A DNA stretch of 64,000 nucleotides, taken from Suillus spraguei. Taxonomy: Eukaryota; Basidiomycota; Agaricomycetes; Boletales; Suillaceae. The DNA is taken from NCBI GenBank assembly GCA_016800925.1, contig JABCPU010000263.1:1-64000 (forward strand), in the 5' to 3' direction. The notes under the pieces were generated by a model. That model was given only the letters and a program-made list of their open reading frames with translations. It did no database searches and was not told the DNA's origin. A program made the translations under genes and the position numbers. Positions 23,471-34,290 of the stretch are shown in pieces (position 1 is the first letter of the stretch; each line of letters starts with the position of its first letter).

Positions 23471-26400
23471 TTACTGGCCGTAATTGGTGCAAATTTTGAC
23501 CATTCCTTTACCAATGCCCTCCAGTACCTTTTTGCGCGACTCCCCAACGTTCTTTGCAACATTGAGCACAAAATCATGATGCAGCTAACGAATGATGTCA
23601 GGGCATGATCTGATAATCAAAAGTGTACACCTACCCTCGGGAAGTCGGTGATGGGTTTACAAGACTCAACGAAGCTCTTGCGTCGTTCGGCCGACCCTGC
23701 TACCTCGCCCATCTTCAAAAGGTCGTTCGACATTGTCTTGAGTACCGTGCAGGCCTTTGAGCGAATATCCTTGAGGGATTGTACGAGCTGAAATGCGAGG
23801 AGATGGGTTTAGACATGTCTTTTTTTGTTAAAGCCTAGTATTCCACTTACTGCCCCTAATTTGTGAATCTTAACAACAGATGCGGTCTTGAAGCGATGAG
23901 ATTCCACCGCGAAAAGAAGGAAAGCCTGAACTTAAAGTCAACAAGGCGTAAACTAGAACTCGACTGAAACTGCACCTCTTGGGTGAGTGTTGCTACATGT
24001 AGTAGGTCCGAGGGGAGGCTCTGACTCTGTTGTAACTGCACGAAGCGAGCATGCATATCTGTGAAAAGAGTGAGCAGTGAGCCAGCCTAGGAAAATTGAA
24101 CCTACGCTCGAAGAACTGTGCTACCAATTGAGGGGGTTCCTTCACAGGAGGAGCTTCTTCATCCTTCTTTGCATGGCCGTTGGCATTGATGTCGCCATTG
24201 AGGGCTTTGAGGTCAACACCCCTGAGCGGAAGCCAGTCCTCAGCTCATTCTGCTTGTTGGCCTCAGCAAGAACCACCGCTGGAGGAGGGCGAGTGTAATC
24301 ATGGTAGGGCTCAAGCCAGTCACTGACAGCAGTGGCCCATTCCATGAGTTGCAATTCATCAGCCGTCAACTAATGAATTGTTAACGTGAATCATGCCTCG
24401 ACCATAATACCCTACCTCTGCTGCTTCTTCAGGTTTTCGGATGGCTAGACGTTCCCGAAGAGGAAGTTGGACTTCTGGTTCTGGGCTCTTCTTTGGCCGG
24501 TCACCAATCAGTAGCTTCTCCTCGACAATATCATCCAGATCACTAGCATGCTGGAAAGCACGTATATAGATTTTGATGAAATACCACAACCATCCTTGCT
24601 GTATGAAAAATCAACAACTACAAGTCTGGACATAGATGAACAACATACGCCAGTTGAGCTGCCAAACATCAGGGTCTGGTCGTTCAGCGAAGGCTGACAT
24701 GCTGGTTGATAATTGGGCAGCATGCCAAAGTCCCGGTTGTCATGGTGGACTGAGAACAAAGTCAAAAGTGTATACGTATGACACTGGAGGCCCTTACAAC
24801 GATCAAAGACAAACTTCAGCTCTATCAGTTCCATATCTATCAGATCAGAATTGATAGGTTCATGTGTCATCCGCATGCGAACGTGTTCAAGCTTAACAAC
24901 GTCACGTTGAAGGGAGTTCTCCAACTTGTCGTCGAAAGAAACAAACTCTGGTATCTGTAAGGGATAACTATCCTGAAAGTACAAGAGTCTAAAAATCTGA
25001 CCTGACTGTACTTCTCTGATGTGAATGCACGAATGATGAAATCCGGAGTCTATGAATAATGAGAAAGAGGCTAACATACAGGAAGGGTACTCACATCTTG
25101 GGAATTACTGACATAAATCTGGCTTGATTCTATGCATTCTGAAGGGTATGTCAAGTCTCCAGTTGCAGAAAGAGAGAAAGTCGATGCTCGTGTGAGAAGA
25201 AAGTGGGAAAGAGTGTCATTTTGGACCTGTTTTATATTGATGGTACGGTAGTGATCCAGAGCCAATGATGAGGCACCTGTAAACTCGTCGGTATAGGACT
25301 TGGATCATTCGTAGGAACACATACCAAGTAGGCGGTATATGCGAACAAGTAGCAACCGAATCTGGAATGACATACGACTTTTCGTCAAAGCGAATTCCAG
25401 CACAACGGCGGCGTTGTATAGATAGCTCTCATCCTTGGTCATTGTCCACAAGCTGACAAGCGCATGACCGACAAGGATCGCGAGATCATCGGCCGGTTGA
25501 AGTTCGGTTACAGGCAAGCTGGCACCTAACTCTAGTCCCGCCATGTACTCTCCGACATAGGTAGATACCAAACACAACTCCTTGTCCGTGGATAGTTCTG
25601 AAGCCGTAAGACTGATCCGTTGTAACTTCCGAACATTTATCACCCGTTGCAGATCCCCCGTAGTAACCTACATTACCAAATGAGTTTAGACGTGGGAAAG
25701 CACAAGTTGGAAGGCGGTACACACAAAGGAAGATTCTTGAGATGCAAGGAAGCTTATCCATCGCGATTTCGCGTCAGCACCAAGGTCTACACAAGGCCGC
25801 AAATCTTCGAAACAACACGCCTTATCGCCAAACCGGGAGAAGTAATTCTTCATTGAGCCAATTAGAGTGCTCTCATCTGTCAAAGTTCAAAGTTAGTGCA
25901 TGAGGTCCCAAGGCAAGGGTCATACCAGAGGATATTCCGTGGGAAAACGCATTTTTCTCGAGCTCCAAAAGCGCCAACGAAGCAGAACGGTTTTTTGAGC
26001 CATCCACCTCGGCGCTTTCGGTAAGGAAATCGCGTGTTTTTGCAATGTTCTCAGAGCATTCTGATCTTCCCTCTTCGTTGACATCGGGCCCTTGCACTGA
26101 AGCAAAAGTGGCATCAATTACTGAAACGAACTCTAGCCAATTCCGGTCACTGAAGTGCACATCAGATTACATTAAAAGTAACACTTAATGACCGCTTACT
26201 TGTTTTTGATCTTCTCTTGAGCCCGTTCCCCCTCGTCCTTGTATAGACCGCGTTTGCGCCAGATTTCCCTGCGAGTCTCATTGCACACAAGACTGGCTGA
26301 ACAGATCGACTTCCCGATATCACTTTCAAGCAAGGTGTTTGCTTCATCCCACAGTTGAAGCTCCTGCAGAATTATCAGATGCAAGTGGAAGCGGTCCACG

Positions 26401-27219
26401 GCCATATATGATGGCGTTGGACATGATGTGACATGACGGTGAGCCAATTTGTAGAGCAATGTGCGAATGTTTGGAGGAGTGCCAAGGTCATTCGCCTTCC
26501 TCCCCACAATTAGAACGTGTTATTCACAACACAATACGATGCACAAACCTGGAGAATTGCACCTGTCACGGCCCAGTATACGTACCGGTCCTCCTGGAAT
26601 TGCTTGTGCATTCGGGTCGCAACCTTAAGGACCACATAATTCGACTCGTGTACAGAAGAAGGAACAGTTGAAAATACTCACTTGTTGACACGATTTCCAG
26701 TTGCCAGTTCGCACATGAGCGAAAAACGTTTGTGCACCGAGCTCCTCGCTTTGAGGTTGCTGCTTAAACGCGTTATCAAACATGGCCACCATGTCGGAGT
26801 CTGTTGTTATAAGATAAGTTCAATATGGGCGAGGAGCTAGGGACCATCATATACTTCTGGCAAGGCCCTTGAGGACGTGCGTCATCACGGATAGTGTAGA
26901 ATCATCCGTAACAACGACAGCAAGGATCTCGTCACATAAAACTAACGCTTCCTCTACTTTCTGCGAACGCGTCAATGCAAGTGCCTTTAGAGCCTACAAG
27001 ATGAAATGTTAAACCGCCTCCACGGGGATGCTAGCGCACATACTTTGACAAGAGTATTATTAGGATACTTTTTGAGCACTTTATTGCATGCGTTAATAGC
27101 AGACTTGTTTGATCCATGGTCCAGAGCATCTATCACAGGTCAGTCCCGACTTGCATACACGTCAATGATGGCCAACCGTAGATGGGACGAATCTGACGTT
27201 CGAGGGCAGCTTCTGACAT
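23471..27219 (-). CDS. NAA25: N-terminal acetyltransferase B complex auxiliary subunit (Mdm20/NAA25)
   Basis: Non-catalytic subunit of NatB. It anchors the Naa20 catalytic subunit to ribosomes so that Met-Asp/Glu/Asn/Gln N termini are acetylated, which matters for actin and tropomyosin. The protein starts MSEAALERQIRPIYDALDHG, continues with TPR-like helices (SAINACNKVLKKYPNN, ALALTRSQKVEEALVLCDEI) and the family segment ELGAQTFFAHVRTGNWKSCQQ in the second exon group. The later conserved part reads IRLLLVRIYRLLG, then DTLSHFLLTRASTFSLSATG. The C terminus is KICTNYGQ with TAA at 23473-23471. At least ten short introns interrupt it; the first is GTTGGCC...TGATAG after IYG/D. Start chosen at the ATG at 27219 because the family motif follows at once. 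No frame break was noticed. Confidence 0.88.
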
Positions 27220-27760
27220 ATTCGATGAGAGAATCTAGCTAAACTTGAGAGGTTTGTGGAAGGTCCAACGAAGCAGCAAGGTAGCCACACGAATTTTTAG
27301 TTGATTGAAACTTTCTCGCCAAGCGTTCCGCCGCGACCCGAAGCGGTAACTCTACAAAGTTCGATCACATCCATTGGTCGTTGGGGTCTCTGCGGTCTCA
27401 CGCGTTGTCGGAATATCCCGACTCTAAGTCACGCTTATCATTACTATCATTCCGGGTAATCTGCAACATCTTTTGTAGCTCGTCAATCACTTCATATTAT
27501 CTTCCACAAATTTAGAGTGTTGTAGATTCGTACCGCCTTTATATAGATCTGATTTTTGCTCATTTTTAGGACGTTGTGGTGTGGTGTCGGATGAAAGCCG
27601 AGAAAATTCAGGGTCTGACTGCTAATCTGCAAAATGAGGTCACGTCGAGTCACATAGCACCGAACTTTGACTCTCCGCACTGCGCTCTCAATCTGTTGGC
27701 GTTGAGTTGTCCAACGAAGCTTGAAGCTCTGATAAATAATGAATACAGCAATATATTATT
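27220..27760. other. Upstream flank of NAA25, nothing else recognised
   Basis: Holds the presumed NAA25 promoter. One ORF-like stretch near 27576-27815 plus has no recognisable domain. Confidence 0.4.
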
Positions 27761-27799
27761 ATCAAGTATCGTGATTCATATAATTATTGTGAGTGTACT

Positions 27800-28700
27800 G
27801 GTGATATGGTCCTGAATAAGGTTGACCGCCTGCAACATCATACATTTGTACCACCAACTCGAAAATCCGCTCTACTACCAGCCGCCGGTGAAAAGTGGGG
27901 AATAGGTGGAGGCACCGAATGGTGCATGGGATAATATGGGGGCGCATATCTGCTGGGTGGGGGAAGATCCATGCATGACATTGAGGGTTGAGGGATAGGC
28001 TGCAGTTGATAGCTACTAAATAGTGTGTGGATCAAACTTTGATGACTCGGCGTGTCTTGTGGTGCTGACTCAGGAGTGTTATTGCCAGTTTTAACATGCC
28101 GCCTGCAAGAATGGAGGGGATTAAATAAACCCTTGTACTGCTGGTTTTTCTTGAGTTCTGGTTGGCTGTCGAAGAACTGCACAATTCACTGGAGCAGCTC
28201 TGCCTTGAGTCCATCTCCAGTAATCGCAAGGCAGCAGCTATGTCACATAGCTTGTCCAATTTTTTGGTCTTGATTGTGCCTGTAAATGCAACTTGGGACT
28301 GCTCCTGCTCTGTTCGCTGATCATGTTTCCCCTGCGACCTTCTTCTGTTTGCTCACCTCCTCTTGATGTTCACACTCAGCCTATTTGGCCTCCAGTCCCC
28401 TCAGCTCCATGTGGCCTTCCTCTAATGTCAGTACCCTTGAATACGGCTTCATTCGTTTCTTGCCTGATCCCTTGCGAGATTTGTCTTCCAGCTTCTTGTT
28501 TAACCATTCCTTGTAGTGCTCGGCCATCTGACTTGAAAAATAGCAGTGAGTCTCTGCTGCATCTTTTTGAAGTACGCCTGTGGTTTGGTGCCATTGTAAC
28601 AAGGATGTGAGAATGATGCAAAAGGAGACAACAATGCAAGATGTTGTGGTGTGCTGTAGAGGAAATTGAATTTATTACACACTCTCCTATCTACTGTCAC
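27800..28700 (-). pseudogene. Decayed SAP-like, transposon-associated hypothetical gene
   Basis: Minus-strand reading gives a helical acidic/basic segment (AEHYKEWLNKKLEDKSRKG, then LTLEEGHMELRGLEAK). Next comes a SAP/HeH-like piece (KKLDKLCDIAAALRL, then KAELLQ*IVQFFDSQPELKK and QYKGLFNP) and a proline-rich tail (PPPSRYAPPYYPMHHS). Several in-frame stops (TAG near 28379, TGA near 28196) and frame changes interrupt it. Similar SAP-like proteins are common in repeat-rich agaricomycete genomes; that statement is from general memory. The copy is clearly non-functional as a single protein. Confidence 0.5.
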
Positions 28701-29334
28701 CTTTTCTTACATTCAATTCTCCCTCTATAGCATCTTAAAATGACAGGATGAGCTTTATCGAAATTGTGTTCTGTAATCCTGATGAGGTGATTGTTATGCT
28801 CCAGGTATAACTTCGTGAATATACCTGCAGGATCTATGGGATCTGGATGATTTATGGTTACAAATTACCACTATTTCGTCTCTCACAACTGCAACATGCA
28901 AAAAATCTTCATTCTACTTGGATAGTACATCATATATAAGTAGTCTGATTTTTTTTGAAGTGAGTGGAGCAGTGCATTGATGTGTTTTGAACATTTTGCA
29001 TATTAGATGCATGTTGCAGATCACCCGGAATGATAGTACACCCAAATGAAGCAGACAGTCCCCGGTGCCCGCTGATATTTCTGCATACTATTTTTACACA
29101 TAGGGAACATCCTACACCATTGCAGAAGGCATAATTTCATGTTGTAAGTATACAGGCACATGTTCCATGCAGGTATCAAGGAGTCCGAGGTCCAGACGAT
29201 TTCATGGATGAATGAACAAGAATATTAATATTTGCGAGTGGCCTTGCCCGCGATGATTGAATCAGTTTGTCTTGGGTAGCGATGTTTTATGGGCCCTTTT
29301 TGGAGGTGTGCATGCGCCATCGATGAATACAAAA
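28701..29334. other. Intergenic, nothing recognised
   Basis: AT-rich, no ORF with a recognisable domain and no clear repeat. Confidence 0.4.
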
Positions 29335-29935
29335 GTTCCATATAATTGTCACTTATCGTGAAGGTATAACTGTGTCCGCCGATTGTATAAAAGCCCAGTG
29401 GACGTGTTTTTGATTAGACAAAGTGGGGCATTCTCAAGTTGTGCATGAATGACTGTTCGAAAAGCGCCTTCTACGTCTCGTGGACTAACATACTGTTGAC
29501 ATAGATCTAGAAAAAAATGACATCTTTGACTTCACACGTGAGTTTTTGGGCTGACATCGTATCTTGGGAACCATCTAACTTAAAGAGCAGGATTTTGAAG
29601 GCCTAAACTGCTTCACGATAGCGTTGTCCACCTTGAAGCACTTCATACTTCAGTTCGTCACCAACATAAGCATAAGACGAATAGGTGAGTTCCACGACCT
29701 ATGAAATCAGTACGACGGTCAGCAAAATGATTAGGAAAAATAATGGATATCACCTTCTCCGCATCATGAAGGGCCTCTGTATATGTATAGGTTTGCGCAA
29801 ACTTTGCCTTACTACAGCACACAAACGGGATGTGGCATGAAGAATCCAGCGCGATTGCTGTCAAATACAGTTCAATAGCCGTTTCGTAATTGCTTGAGGC
29901 GGCTCAGGTATTTCACTCAGGCAACTGGGCTTCGC
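29335..29935 (-). pseudogene. Fragment of an expanded TPR-containing family
   Basis: On the minus strand a TPR-like helix pair reads YETAIELYLTAIALDSS and TYTYTEALHDAEKV. It is followed by a clean intron (GTGATATCC...TTCATAG) and VVELTYSSYAYVGDELKYE, then GGQRYREAV and a stop where a continuing helix (AFKILLFKLD) is expected. After another intron it reads LCQQYVSPRDVEGAFRTVIH and LENAPLCLIKNTSTGLLYN. These phrases match my memory of an agaricomycete family with N-terminal TPRs and often a downstream HET-type domain. Only this middle part survives. The in-frame TAG and missing ends make it a pseudogene. Confidence 0.6.
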
Positions 29936-30212
29936 AACCTCTTCAGTCGTGCAGCACATCATATGCTGATGATATCCGATAGTGTACGGAGGAATGCTTC
30001 ACATCATCTTTAGTTGACGGTTTGCCATAACGAATCTAAGTTCCACCGAAGAGGTGTCCAGTACATCAGTGTAAATGACCTTTGCAGCGTCGTAGCGACG
30101 CACCACCGTAAATGTCTTCAATCTACGTTCAGAAAGTGCTCCACGAAAATATAAATCAGTTACACTGGGAATATTAGCGTTAAGTCGATTGGCTGTCTCG
30201 CTGTACTACCTA

Positions 30213-30736
30213 TCATCGAAAGCAATTATTGCAAGGTCTATGCGCAGATACGACTGATGAGTGCATTTGAGAGTGACAAGACTCATGAAGTTTGAACTGA
30301 GGCCTACAGATGAAAATGTAACATTGTGCAAGATCACTATCACCTTTATCATCGTAGCAGCGCTGTTCCTCGCAGTTTGATTTGCTTTTGTCTTTTCCTT
30401 TATTATTCTCCCACACCCTCATTCCCGCACGGGCAACAACCAATCCAAAGGCAGGGGTTGTGTGGTCCACTACTCCTCGTGGCAATCGTGGTGGCCAGTT
30501 GAAAACCCGACACAGAGACTGATCTTTGAGTCTAGTCAGAGTCAGGCTGGTGACCGTGACATACCATCATATCTCTGTGTCCCATCCCTAGTGACCATTC
30601 CCAATAGGTACTGAATAATTGGCACCATGAGTGTTGATTCGCGTCCCCTACTAAAGCAGTGAGGCAATCGAGTAGCGACCACAGAGCTGATGAGGGGAAC
30701 GGTCATATCATGGCATTGACGCAGCAGGCTGTTCAC
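30213..30736 (-). CDS. Possible two-exon hypothetical protein or relic
   Basis: I do not recognise it. Exon 1 begins MNSLLRQCHDMTVPLISSVV and runs to QRYDGMS. A short intron (GTCACGGTC...CTGACTAG) joins it to LKDQSLCRVFNWPPRLPRG, then GMRVWENNKGKDKSK and CEEQRCYDDKGDS, with a stop at 30213. The joined frame looks protein-like, but it lies in the decayed island next to the TPR relic and may itself be a relic. Confidence 0.3.
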
Positions 30737-30994
30737 GCGTACGATGAATCATCCATTGATAGCACAAGTCGTACTTTCAATACTTGGCTGCAATCACTGT
30801 ACCAAACATTTTCGAAGCGAGATGATGATGGTCTCTAGTCATTGTAACACAAGCAGCTCATGTTTTGACTATAGCGGATAGTATCCACCGCTGCGCACAG
30901 AACTGAGCTCGAATAATGCCAAGAATTGATCACTACATACCAACCACTGCTACTGCACACATCCAGGCATACACCTTAACTGAGCCGCGAGTGG

Positions 30995-31269
30995 TCAACT
31001 GACTGCTCTCGAGGATACTTCTGCCTCTCTTTCAAGCGTATTCAGCTTTTCCTCCCGCTCACGCTTCCATTTGGCCCATTTCCACTGCACGAGTGCGACA
31101 AGTTGCTTGTCCGGGGAGGCGCGGTGCGTGGATTTGTTTCATGAAGGTAATAGGCAAAGCAACCTGTGAAAATGCCTAGCACTGGGTCGATTCCACTAGT
31201 GATTATAAGCACAAGCTGTTCAAACTGCAAGGGTTGTACATACCGTGATAGCAAGACGGGTGTTGGCAT
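30995..31269 (-). CDS. NCE101: NCE101-family small membrane protein
   Basis: Small single-pass membrane protein of the fungal NCE101 family, named in yeast for non-classical protein export; its real role is poorly known. Exon 1 codes MPTPVLLSR. An intron (GTATGTACA...TCACTAG) leads to GIDPVLGIFTGCFAYYLHET, the membrane segment with the family core (SR.DPVLGIF.G..AYYL.E). This is followed by NPRTA and then, in the next frame, PDKQLVALVQWKWAKWKRER and ...SSRAVS with TGA at 30997-30995. The two parts are out of register by one base in the CCTCCCCGG run (31110-31118). Adding one C gives NPRTAPPPDKQL, which fits the family. Start chosen at the only ATG near exon 1. Confidence 0.72.
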
Positions 31270-32356
31270 ACTTGACACAAAAATGATTAGTCATTCTGAG
31301 ATTCTTTCTGATTGGCACAGGACAGAGTGGCTGTGCCAATCTGGCTGGCTCTTCGGCTTGTCCGAGTCAGCAGTGAATGCAAGTCACTTAAGGCTCCGTT
31401 TCTTTAATCATTACAATTGCGTTTTTTTTTTACAATTCATTTCAAGTAAAGGCTGAAATACAAACACTGATTCACTGATTCGAGTCCGCACGCACACTGG
31501 CGCGCGTCTGTAGCAAAGCCGCATGCACGGTGAGCGACATAAATGCACCGCAATCAGCATAATCGCCGGCAGTAAGAACTCGCTGGTTCACTGATGTAGC
31601 ACTGGTACATGATGAATGGCTATTTTCCTTCGTCCGTAAAGAGCATCGTACAAGATAAAGTGCTCGTGTTCCTCGGTTGCACCAATCTGAAGATCCCTCT
31701 TCGTGTATATGTTTGTTGAACCGCAGAAAACCAACTGGCTAACCGATGTTGCACAGGAGGTGCCGGCGGTATGAAGAGCACCCTGGCATGGCGAGGCAGG
31801 GAGCATTACAAGGGATGACAAAAGATGAAAGACGAGACGACTAGAAAGATGACTGGTTCTACAATTTACAATATCTCCAGACCCACGCACTTTCAAGCGG
31901 ATGGTGTGCGCATGATGAAGGAACATGTCGGGCATGTATGAAGACGATGGTTACCGTGACCTTCTTCAAAGAAGCTGCAGAGGTGCTATGATATCAACTA
32001 GGTGTGTAGAGCAGGATTGATTTCATCTGCTTAGAGCACCGGCGTTAGGAGGAGCGACGATGCTATAAAAGATACGTTCACTGCAGTAGGAAACGAATAT
32101 TTGATCTATTAGCCATCTGCTCGTCCGTGTACATGATTGTGTCTGGATGGCTAGCCACCAATCAAACGCATATACCTCAGGTACAGTTAATCCATCATCG
32201 GCATTACGCCCGCGCATCACTGGTAGAGTTGATCATCTTTGAAGCACTATCATGGTATCTTGATCTCAAGCGACACGCCGGCAAGACTGCTAAAATGTTG
32301 TTGCAATTAATGCGATCCATAAAATAAATATGATAGATGATGAGAGTAATCTGCAC
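31270..32356. other. Intergenic, no supportable gene
   Basis: The longest ORF (31588-31935 minus, 115 codons) has no recognisable domain and no convincing splice context. Nothing else was seen. Confidence 0.4.
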
Positions 32357-33320
32357 TCATGCGCTAGCAGCTCTGCGGAGAAATGATCAGACAGAGAAGG
32401 TCTACCAAGAAAACACTTACGCGACTCTTTTTGGCTGGACTGTCTCCACAGCCTCGAGCTCAAGTTCCGAAAAAGCACGTTTTGAGGCAAGCTCCTGAAG
32501 CAACAAGTTCCCATCCACGCCACCCATGCGTTCACAAATTGCCAATGCCTGGTGATGGAATTCCACGGGCACACCCTCAGCCTTATCTGGCAACAGAATA
32601 TGGGGGAGGATACGAGTGTGAAACAAGCGATGAGCCACAGAACCACCCTACAAAATGGACGCGTGAGCGATGATCGCGACATGTCGTGATACAAGGCAAT
32701 GGGACGTACAAATTGATGATATACACCACCCATTACAGATTGCACCGCGTCTCCCATGACCTTATAAAGACCAACACTTCTGACTATACCAGGATTTTCC
32801 GTTAATGCATTTTCTAGTTCAGCTTCTACAGGCTGTTTTGCAAACGGTTTTTTGACATTTTTATGGGCCAGCAAAACATCTTGAGAGACAGTGGGAGTCC
32901 ATCGCAGGATACGACCCAGGGACCACCGAGGTGCAACGTGTTCGCCCAGGAGGTAAGTGTTTAAAGCACGAGAAGAGAGATATTCATAGTCGTGCTGATT
33001 TTGGTTCCGAGCGACAGAATGCAGGAAGAGCAGATAATAAGACTCGAGTACGCGACGTCCTGTAAAAAACAATTAAGTACTTGATATATATGAGGGATGG
33101 CCAAAGGCATTCCTACGAAGCTGAGCCGTCCATTATGACCGTGAACGGCTGTCTTGTGACTTCCATGGGTGAGGATACGTTGCGCAAGCTCGGGAGGAAA
33201 ATGAAGGGAAGGAAATACGTTATTTAAGTGAGCAGCAAACTGAGTGCTATCCTCAGCGATTGGGAATTGCTGAGAAGCTCTTTTAAAGGAACTGAGGGAC
33301 CGACGAAATATTCGGGACAT
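32357..33320 (-). CDS. MRPL3: Mitochondrial large ribosomal subunit protein mL44 (RNase III-like fold)
   Basis: Component of the mitochondrial 54S/39S ribosomal subunit with an inactive RNase III-like domain and a dsRNA-binding fold. Exon 1 starts MSRIFRRSLSSFKRASQQFP, a basic amphipathic presequence, and reaches the RNase III-like motif HNGRLSFVG. Exon 2 continues RRVLESYYLLFLHSVA and GLYKVMGDAVQSVMGGVYHQF. Exon 3 reads AHRLFHTRILPHILLPDKAE and ERMGGVDGNLLLQEL. The frame ends either at TAA 32419-32417 or, more likely, through a last intron (GTAAGTGTTTT...CCGCAG) giving RVAAASA and TGA at 32359-32357. The first intron has GA instead of GT at its donor (G|GAATGCC, at 33106 or so). One missing T would restore GTAATG. 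Start chosen at the ATG at 33320. Confidence 0.82.
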
Positions 33321-33703
33321 GTTGCAGTGGAAGAAGTTACGAGCTTGGCTTGCAATAAGTTTTAGCCCTCTTGGCTGCTTACCATAAATAGAAAGTGTGT
33401 AACTGATGGTCCGTGCGCGAGTTTGTTGTGTATAAAAGCGAGGTTTTGAGACTGTAACAACTCATACTTACCTTGATGGCATAGGCTCCTTCAAGTACCT
33501 GGGTTTGTGGGCCGTGGGGACCCTTCATAGCACGGCGACCCTGTCCATACAGAGGGTAACTACGGTTTGTATGGGCTCCGGCTCATGCACCGTCTCAATA
33601 TTTTCCAGTCCTGCCACGGCCACTCTGGCTGGGCAGGCCGTCCTTTTTTTTGACCTTTGATAGTCCTAACCCTAACCCTAATGTATTCTAAAAATGAAAA
33701 ATA
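33321..33703. other. Intergenic region upstream of mL44 with cryptic spliced reading frame
   Basis: On the minus strand a protein-like segment (RRAMKGPHGPQTQVLEGAY) ends at a strong donor (ATCAAG|GTAAGTATG, near 33474). A second piece follows and ends at ATG|GTAAGC. These may be 5' untranslated exons of mL44 or chance. Telomere-like repeats lie at 33665-33681. Confidence 0.35.
33665..33681. promoter_or_regulatory. Telomere-like CCCTAA repeats (interstitial telomeric sequence or telobox)
   Basis: CCTAACCCTAACCCTAA gives nearly three CCCTAA units. It lies 23 bases beyond the PAC3 stop and about 345 bases upstream of the mL44 start. Teloboxes bound by Tbf1/Teb1-type proteins occur in promoters of ribosomal-protein genes in some fungi. 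A short interstitial telomere scar is the alternative. Confidence 0.5.
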
Positions 33704-34185
33704 CTATTGAATTAAACGGTTAAGATGATCCATAACCCCATGGAATGTCTTTCTCTCATCACCATCACGTAGTGCGATTCCAACTATGACACTTCTTCGC
33801 TCTACAGCCATCTTCTTTGCTTCTTCAACCCAAATAATGGTGGCAATTTGTGCTGCGTATAACGAATGTAGCGTCTGCAGATGTTCAGATGGAGCCCCGC
33901 CAAGTAATGGTGTAAGTTGAATGGCTGCAGGGGGCGCAGGGAGTCCAGTAGTCAAATCCTCATCATGAGCAGATAACAGCGGCGTCGTTGATGGAATGGA
34001 TGCTTGAATCTATATTACATCCTTTGTTAGTAGTTGAATCAAGTATATTAATAATAAAAGTGTACCAAGTTGCCAACTTTGCCCATTTGCGTAACAAGTA
34101 CGAGGATACGATCTCTAAATCCTTGTACCATGATTTCAGTAGGTACACCCTCGAGCTCCACTGAAATCGAATGTATGCTGAGCAT
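33704..34185 (-). CDS. PAC3: Proteasome assembly chaperone 3 homologue
   Basis: PAC3 helps build the 20S proteasome alpha ring with PAC4. Exon 1 reads MLSIHSISVELEGVPTEIMV, then FRDRILVLVTQMGKVGNL, matching the PSMG3 beta-strand pattern (GVPT....F...ILVLVTQ.GK.G.L). An intron (GTACACTTTT...AATATAG, with a CTAAC branch site) leads to IQASIPSTTPLLSAHDED. The C-terminal part carries LGGAPSEHLQTLHSLYAAQI, then VEERRSVIVGIALRDGDE-like sequence and ends HLNRLIQ with TAG at 33706-33704. Length (about 140 residues) fits the family. Start chosen at the ATG at 34185 because homologues begin at this point; the frame is open further upstream without an ATG. It is divergent from MED16, with 105 bases between the start codons. 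Confidence 0.72.
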
Positions 34186-34290
34186 GGTGATCGATAGGGA
34201 GATGACAGTTTAATACGGAGATCTAAGTCCTTAAGGCCTGAAGTCTCGTTGTCATCTATTTGTTCCGTCAACCCATGTTCTCAAGGAGAA

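Noticed and set aside
26966..26971. ACGCGT in NAA25 and other coding or intronic places (for example near 32660 and 55846)
   Set aside because: They lie inside genes, and about this many single sites are expected by chance in 64 kb.
31588..31935. 115-codon minus-strand ORF
   Set aside because: No domain, no splice context and no start signal that I can support.
32041..32070. 17-base match GGCGTTAGGAGGAGCGA between about 32041 and 49663
   Set aside because: Isolated, one copy in coding sequence, no flanking similarity.
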